Below the pieces are notes generated by a model. It did not search any database and was not told the DNA's origin. It was given only the letters and a program-made list of their open reading frames with translations. Shown one piece after another: positions 58,960 to 64,000 of a DNA stretch of 64,000 nt. Numbering within the stretch: position 1 is the first letter of the stretch; every line of letters starts with the position of its first letter. Source of the DNA: Streptomyces sp. ASQP_92 (GTDB lineage: Bacteria > Actinomycetota > Actinomycetes > Streptomycetales > Streptomycetaceae); assembly GCF_025399895.1 (NCBI RefSeq), contig NZ_JAODUA010000001.1:558001-622000 (forward strand). Direction: 5' to 3'. The position numbers and the translations under genes are program-made.

Positions 58960-59778
58960 TCAGGCGTCGGCCGGTTCGGCGATCAGCGCGGTGCCCGCCG
59001 GGCGGAAGCCGAGGGTCGCGTACATCCGGGCCACGTCGGCGTCGCCCGCCGACAGGAACACCGTCGTCGCCCCGGCCGCCCTCGCGTGGGCGACCAGTGC
59101 CGCGGTGACCGCGCGTCCAAGTCCCCTGCGGCGCGCGGCGGGCAGCGTGCCCACGGCCACGATCTCGGTGACCGCGCCCACCGGGTTGTGCATCCCGGAG
59201 CACAGCGGCAGCCCGTTCTCGACGGCCGCCGCCAGCGCGGAGCGGCCCGTGCGGATGCGTTCGGCGACCTGCTCGGCCCGGCCGTCACCGGCGCTGGCGG
59301 TGATCCGCGCGGCCAGCTCGGCCGCGCCCGCCGGCCCAACTCCCGTACCGGGCGCGGCGAACGCGAGATGCGGCACGACCAGCGCGGCGTGCAGCAGCGG
59401 GTCGGCCGGGCCGAGGACACGTACCAGGGGATGGGGCTCGGCGGCCGGTGTCGCGGGGTCGAGCACCATCAGCGGGTGCTCGTGCACCACCAGGCCCGAC
59501 TTCTCGACCGCCGCCCGCAGCCCCGGGCTCACCTCGGCCACCCACTCGAACGCCTCGGGCGCCCCGACCTCGCGCTGGCGGGCCCGGACCGCGTCCACGT
59601 CGGCCGCCGTGACGGGCCCGTCGTGGCCGAGGGTGGGTCGTGCGTAGAAGGGCCAGCCGGCGCCCTCGCGGACGAAGAGGGTCAGCGGCCCGAAGTCCTC
59701 GGCGCGCGCCGAACTCCTGGGCGCGGCATCGTAGTAGCGCTCGAGAGCGGCCAGGGCGGTGTGGGAAGTGGTGCTCAT
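58960..59778 (-). CDS. GNAT-family N-acetyltransferase
   Basis: A 272-aa protein with a C-terminal GNAT domain (VTEIVAVGTLPAARRRGLGRAVTAALVAHARAAG with the R/Q-x-x-G-x-G/A acetyl-CoA motif, then YATLGFRPAGTALI). The N-terminal half (~1-140) resembles a degenerate second GNAT. The acceptor is unknown. ATG 59778 is the third of three close Mets; none has a strong ribosome site. It lies 54 nt downstream of the emfourin-like gene and may be co-transcribed. Confidence 0.85.
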   Translation of the reverse strand: MSTTSHTALAALERYYDAAPRSSARAEDFGPLTLFVREGAGWPFYARPTLGHDGPVTAADVDAVRARQREVGAPEAFEWVAEVSPGLRAAVEKSGLVVHEHPLMVLDPATPAAEPHPLVRVLGPADPLLHAALVVPHLAFAAPGTGVGPAGAAELAARITASAGDGRAEQVAERIRTGRSALAAAVENGLPLCSGMHNPVGAVTEIVAVGTLPAARRRGLGRAVTAALVAHARAAGATTVFLSAGDADVARMYATLGFRPAGTALIAEPADA

Positions 59779-59832
59779 GGTGCGCATCAAAGCAGTGACG
59801 ACAGGCCCGCGCACCCGCCTTTTCGGCGCCGC

Positions 59833-60099
59833 CTACGCGCCCTCCTTCAACACCCTTGAGATCAGCTCGCGTTGGGCCTCGGTGAGGTCGGGGTCGGCGC
59901 AGTGGACCGTATGGCCGTCGACGGTGATCACATAGTGGAAGCCGTCCGGTACGCCGGCCGTCGGCCCGGTGTGGGCCTTGACCAGCGCCGCCTTCGCGAG
60001 CGTGCGCCACGCGGCGGCATCGGGCCGGCCCGAGGTGTCGATCTCGGCCCGGCGCTCGATGCCGGTGAATCCTCCTGAACGGGAAACCTGGATACGCAT
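59833..60099 (-). CDS. emfourin-like inhibitor of the adjacent M4 protease
   Basis: An 88-aa protein: RIQVSRSGGFTGIERRAEIDTS, then PDGFHYVITVDGHTVHCADPDLTEAQRELI. The SGGFTGI start and DG(F/Y)-Y-I-TVDG region match emfourin, the small protein inhibitor of protealysin-like M4 metalloproteases. It is encoded immediately downstream (46 nt) of such a protease, the arrangement reported for protealysin/emfourin. There is no signal peptide, so it would protect the producing cell's cytoplasm. Confidence 0.85.
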   Translation of the reverse strand: MRIQVSRSGGFTGIERRAEIDTSGRPDAAAWRTLAKAALVKAHTGPTAGVPDGFHYVITVDGHTVHCADPDLTEAQRELISRVLKEGA

Positions 60100-60145
60100 G
60101 GCCTCTGTCTAGCAGCCCTCGCGCGGTACGTCAGCGGGTAACGCC

Positions 60146-61210
60146 TCAGGAGGCCGGAACCCCCACCTGCGCCCACGCCTTCAGGACCGACTGCGTCTCG
60201 GCGCCGTCGCCGTAGCGCGCCCGGGCCGCGGCCACCGTCAGCTCGGCGAAGTCCTTGAACATCGCCTGCGGGCCGAGGTGCCCGCCGGTGAGCACGTCGT
60301 ACCAGATCTGTCCGGCCCGCTCCCAGGCCTTGCCGCCGAGGGCGTCGGCGACCAGGTAGAAGGCGTGGTTGGGGATGCCCGAGTTGATGTGTACGCCGCC
60401 GTTGTCGCGGCCCGTGGTGACGTAGTGGTCCATCGTGGCGGGCTGCGGGTCCCGGCCGAGCACGACGTCGTCGTAGGCGGTGCCGGGGGCCTTCATCGAA
60501 CGCAGCGCCTCCCCGTGCACGCCCGGCGCGAGCAGTCCCTCGCCGATCAGCCAGTCCGCCTGGTGGGCGTCCTGGTCCAGGGAGTACTGCTTGACCAGGG
60601 AGCCGAACACGTCCGACATCGACTCGTTCAGGGCGCCCGGCTGGCCGAAGTAGGTCAGGTTCGCGGAGTGCTGGGTCACGCCGTGGGTGAGCTCGTGGCC
60701 GATGACGTCCACCGGCAGCGTGAAGTCCAGGAACATCTGGCCGTCACCGTCGCCGAACACCATCTGGGTGCCGTTCCAGAACGCGTTGTTGTAGCTGTGG
60801 TCGAAGTGGACCGTCGCGTCCAGCGGCAACCCCCGGCCGTCGATGGAGTGGCGCAGATACGCCGTGAGGTACAGCTCGAAGGTCGCGCCGAGGCCCGCGT
60901 ACGCACGGTTGACCGTCGCGTCCGCGACGGGGGCCTCGCCCTCGCCGCGCACCCTGCGGCCGGGCAGCGTGGTGGTGTGCCCGGCGTCGTACACGGTGCG
61001 CCGGGGCTGGTCGGCGCTCGCGTCCGCGGGCTCGGCGGGCGGCTCGGCGCCCAGGACGGTGGTGAGGCGGCGTTCGGTGCGCTGGGCGGCGTCCGCGACG
61101 AGGGTCCTGCGGGCGATCCGGACGAGCGCGGGGTCCTCGGCCTCGATGAGGCGGTCGAAGACGTGGGGCGGGACGATGGTGCAGAAGACCGGGTAGGTGG
61201 TGGCGTCCAT
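60146..61210 (-). CDS. protealysin-like M4 metallopeptidase
   Basis: A 354-aa thermolysin-family protease. The short N-terminal propeptide of protealysin type (CTIVPPHVFDRLIE, residues 10-23) replaces the signal peptide and long propeptide of secreted members. Zinc site H172-ELT-H176 with E196 in GALNESMSD, and catalytic His274 in GGVHINSGIPNHAFY, are intact. It should be an active protease kept inside the cell until released or inhibited by the adjacent emfourin. ATG 61210; the frame further upstream has no start context. Confidence 0.93.
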   Translation of the reverse strand: MDATTYPVFCTIVPPHVFDRLIEAEDPALVRIARRTLVADAAQRTERRLTTVLGAEPPAEPADASADQPRRTVYDAGHTTTLPGRRVRGEGEAPVADATVNRAYAGLGATFELYLTAYLRHSIDGRGLPLDATVHFDHSYNNAFWNGTQMVFGDGDGQMFLDFTLPVDVIGHELTHGVTQHSANLTYFGQPGALNESMSDVFGSLVKQYSLDQDAHQADWLIGEGLLAPGVHGEALRSMKAPGTAYDDVVLGRDPQPATMDHYVTTGRDNGGVHINSGIPNHAFYLVADALGGKAWERAGQIWYDVLTGGHLGPQAMFKDFAELTVAAARARYGDGAETQSVLKAWAQVGVPAS

Positions 61211-61393
61211 GCCGGGCAATGTGGCACCGGGTGACGGGCCTGTCACCAGTCGCCACCATGATTGTGAAGCGTGCTTTTTCTACGTCTGTTCCCGGCCATT
61301 GCGGCCGCGGTCCCGGCGACGGAACGCGGGTGCGCGGACCGATCCCGCACGGCCGCGCGGGATGCCGAGCCTTCGACGAGGGATACATCACGT

Positions 61394-63372
<1,979 letters not shown>

Positions 63373-63377
63373 CCCCC

Positions 63378-63411
63378 GGCGCCGGGCCCCCCTGCGGGGG
63401 TGCCCGGCGCC
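63378..63411 (+). terminator. intrinsic terminator after leuA
   Basis: GGCGCCGGGC (63378-63387) pairs with GCCCGGCGCC (63402-63411), and inner CCCCC with GGGGG, loop TGC: a 15-bp stem with one bulge, 5 nt after the leuA stop. Confidence 0.9.
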
Positions 63412-63444
63412 GCGCCGCCCCTCCCCCCTCGGCCCTGCGGGCCG

Positions 63445-63640
63445 TGCTCGCTGTTCGCGCAGTTCCCCGCGCCCCTGAAACCCGCCTTCGACCGCGGATC
63501 GTGGTCGCTTTTCGCGCAGTTCCCCGCGCCCCTAGCTACTCGGTGCCGGGCCGCATGGGACACCTCAGCCCGTCCGGCGTTTGAGGACGAGCGCCGTTCA
63601 GGCGCGATACGGGGTCTGGGGCGGAGCCCCAGGGGCGGCG
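63445..63640. repeat. intergenic repeat block H (inverted orientation)
   Basis: Two GCAGTTCCCCGCGCCCC copies (~63457 and ~63515), then CAGCCCGTCCGGCGTTTGAG and the GGGGCGGAGCCCCAG hairpin (~63618-63632). It is the smallest full set of the family. Confidence 0.88.
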
Positions 63641-63678
63641 GGAATTCGCCATCCGAGGGGGGGCCTTCTTCCGGGGTG

Positions 63679-63708
63679 CTGACGCCACATCGCGGATGTG
63701 GCTAACAT
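63679..63708 (+). promoter_or_regulatory. promoter of the terminal zinc-ribbon gene, with dyad in the spacer
   Basis: CTGACG (63679-63684) and TAACAT (63703-63708), 18-nt spacer. The spacer contains a perfect dyad CCACATC-GCG-GATGTGG (63685-63701). A second palindrome, CGGCAACGTTGCCG, lies at 63719-63732. Suggests repression or activation by a dimeric regulator. Confidence 0.55.
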
Positions 63709-63752
63709 CACGTCAACGCGGCAACGTTGCCGGAGCGTTACGGAGGTGCGCG

Positions 63753-64000
63753 GTGCGGCCAGCACGGGGACAGAACGGTACGAACCTGAGCACCGGGCCC
63801 ACGCCCGGCACCCGCCCCCGCCCCCGTCTGTGGTCCACCCGCACGCAGTGGCACACCGTGGGAGACGGCGAGTTCTTCTGCCCCGACTGCGGAGGCGACC
63901 GGAACTACCAGCGCCGCACCGGCCGCAAGCGCCTCACGATCCTGGGCATCCCGCTCGTCGCCCGCGGCGCCGCGGGCCCCGTCGTCGAGTGCGCCGCCTG
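63753..64000 (+). CDS. zinc-ribbon protein, probably TerB-type, N-terminal part (truncated by window edge)
   Basis: 82 residues are visible from GTG 63753 (CGGAGG upstream): a Pro/Arg-rich start, QWHTVGDGEFFCPDCGGDRNYQRRTGRKRLTILGIPLV and a later ECAA. The CPDCGG pair and a following Cys suggest a zinc ribbon. Actinobacterial TerB-family tellurite-resistance proteins begin this way and often follow leuA, so this is the likely identity; the TerB domain itself would lie outside the window. Confidence 0.65.
   Translation, partial: MRPARGQNGTNLSTGPTPGTRPRPRLWSTRTQWHTVGDGEFFCPDCGGDRNYQRRTGRKRLTILGIPLVARGAAGPVVECAA

Overview
The window is high-G+C actinobacterial DNA and almost certainly a Streptomyces chromosome. 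Evidence: codon third positions are nearly all G/C, GTG and TTG starts are frequent, there is a SARP regulator, and the housekeeping gene set and order (rpsT, lepA, hemW, hrcA-dnaJ, rsmE, HIT, rnz, add, phoH-ybeY-CNNM, era, leuA) are typical of the streptomycete core. No tRNA, rRNA, CRISPR array or transposase was seen.

Region 1 (1-16.4 kb) is accessory and looks like the right-hand part of one or more specialised-metabolite clusters. On the minus strand are a truncated type II thioesterase, a cyclase-family hydrolase and a SARP activator. Divergently there is a small RiPP-like module: a 54-codon candidate precursor peptide, overlapped by a single gene fusing an E1-like/RRE half to a YcaO cyclodehydratase, then a 214-aa protein resembling the N-terminal domain of SagB/ThcOx dehydrogenases. 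Two consecutive genes follow that each encode TWO complete membrane histidine kinases in one polypeptide, facing a single NarL-type response regulator. Next is an operon for a fatty acyl-AMP ligase, an acyl-CoA-dehydrogenase-like protein and an Sfp-type phosphopantetheinyl transferase, closed by a strong hairpin terminator.

Region 2 (16.5-36 kb) is mostly core: rpsT and lepA (divergent), a long-chain acyl-CoA ligase, a 1401-aa cytosolic hybrid kinase with about six tandem HAMP-type repeats divergent from a HATPase/PP2C protein, hemW, a DUF3097 protein, an MBL-fold hydrolase, the CIRCE-controlled hrcA-dnaJ pair, a nitronate monooxygenase and rsmE.

Region 3 (36-48 kb) continues with a lipoprotein, HIT protein, RNase Z, adenosine deaminase, an MFS exporter, an enolase-superfamily sugar-acid dehydratase, a PfkB kinase and the phoH-ybeY-CNNM-MmcQ operon.

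Region 4 (48-64 kb) holds a drug-efflux/XRE divergent pair, a lipoprotein, a cytidine-deaminase-fold protein without metal ligands, a secreted/WxL-like/DUF916 surface set, era, a serine hydrolase, a GNAT protein, an emfourin-like inhibitor beside an M4 protealysin-like protease, an attenuator-controlled leuA and the start of a zinc-ribbon/TerB-like gene.

A recurrent non-coding theme links regions 2-4. Eight intergenic gaps carry the same family of polar repeats: a hairpin GGGGCTCCGCCCC module, a CCGGACGGGCTGA module, and one to seven copies of GCGGGGAACTGCGC spaced about 55 bp. They sit downstream of gene 3' ends. A separate 10-bp-period array lies at 53231-53340.
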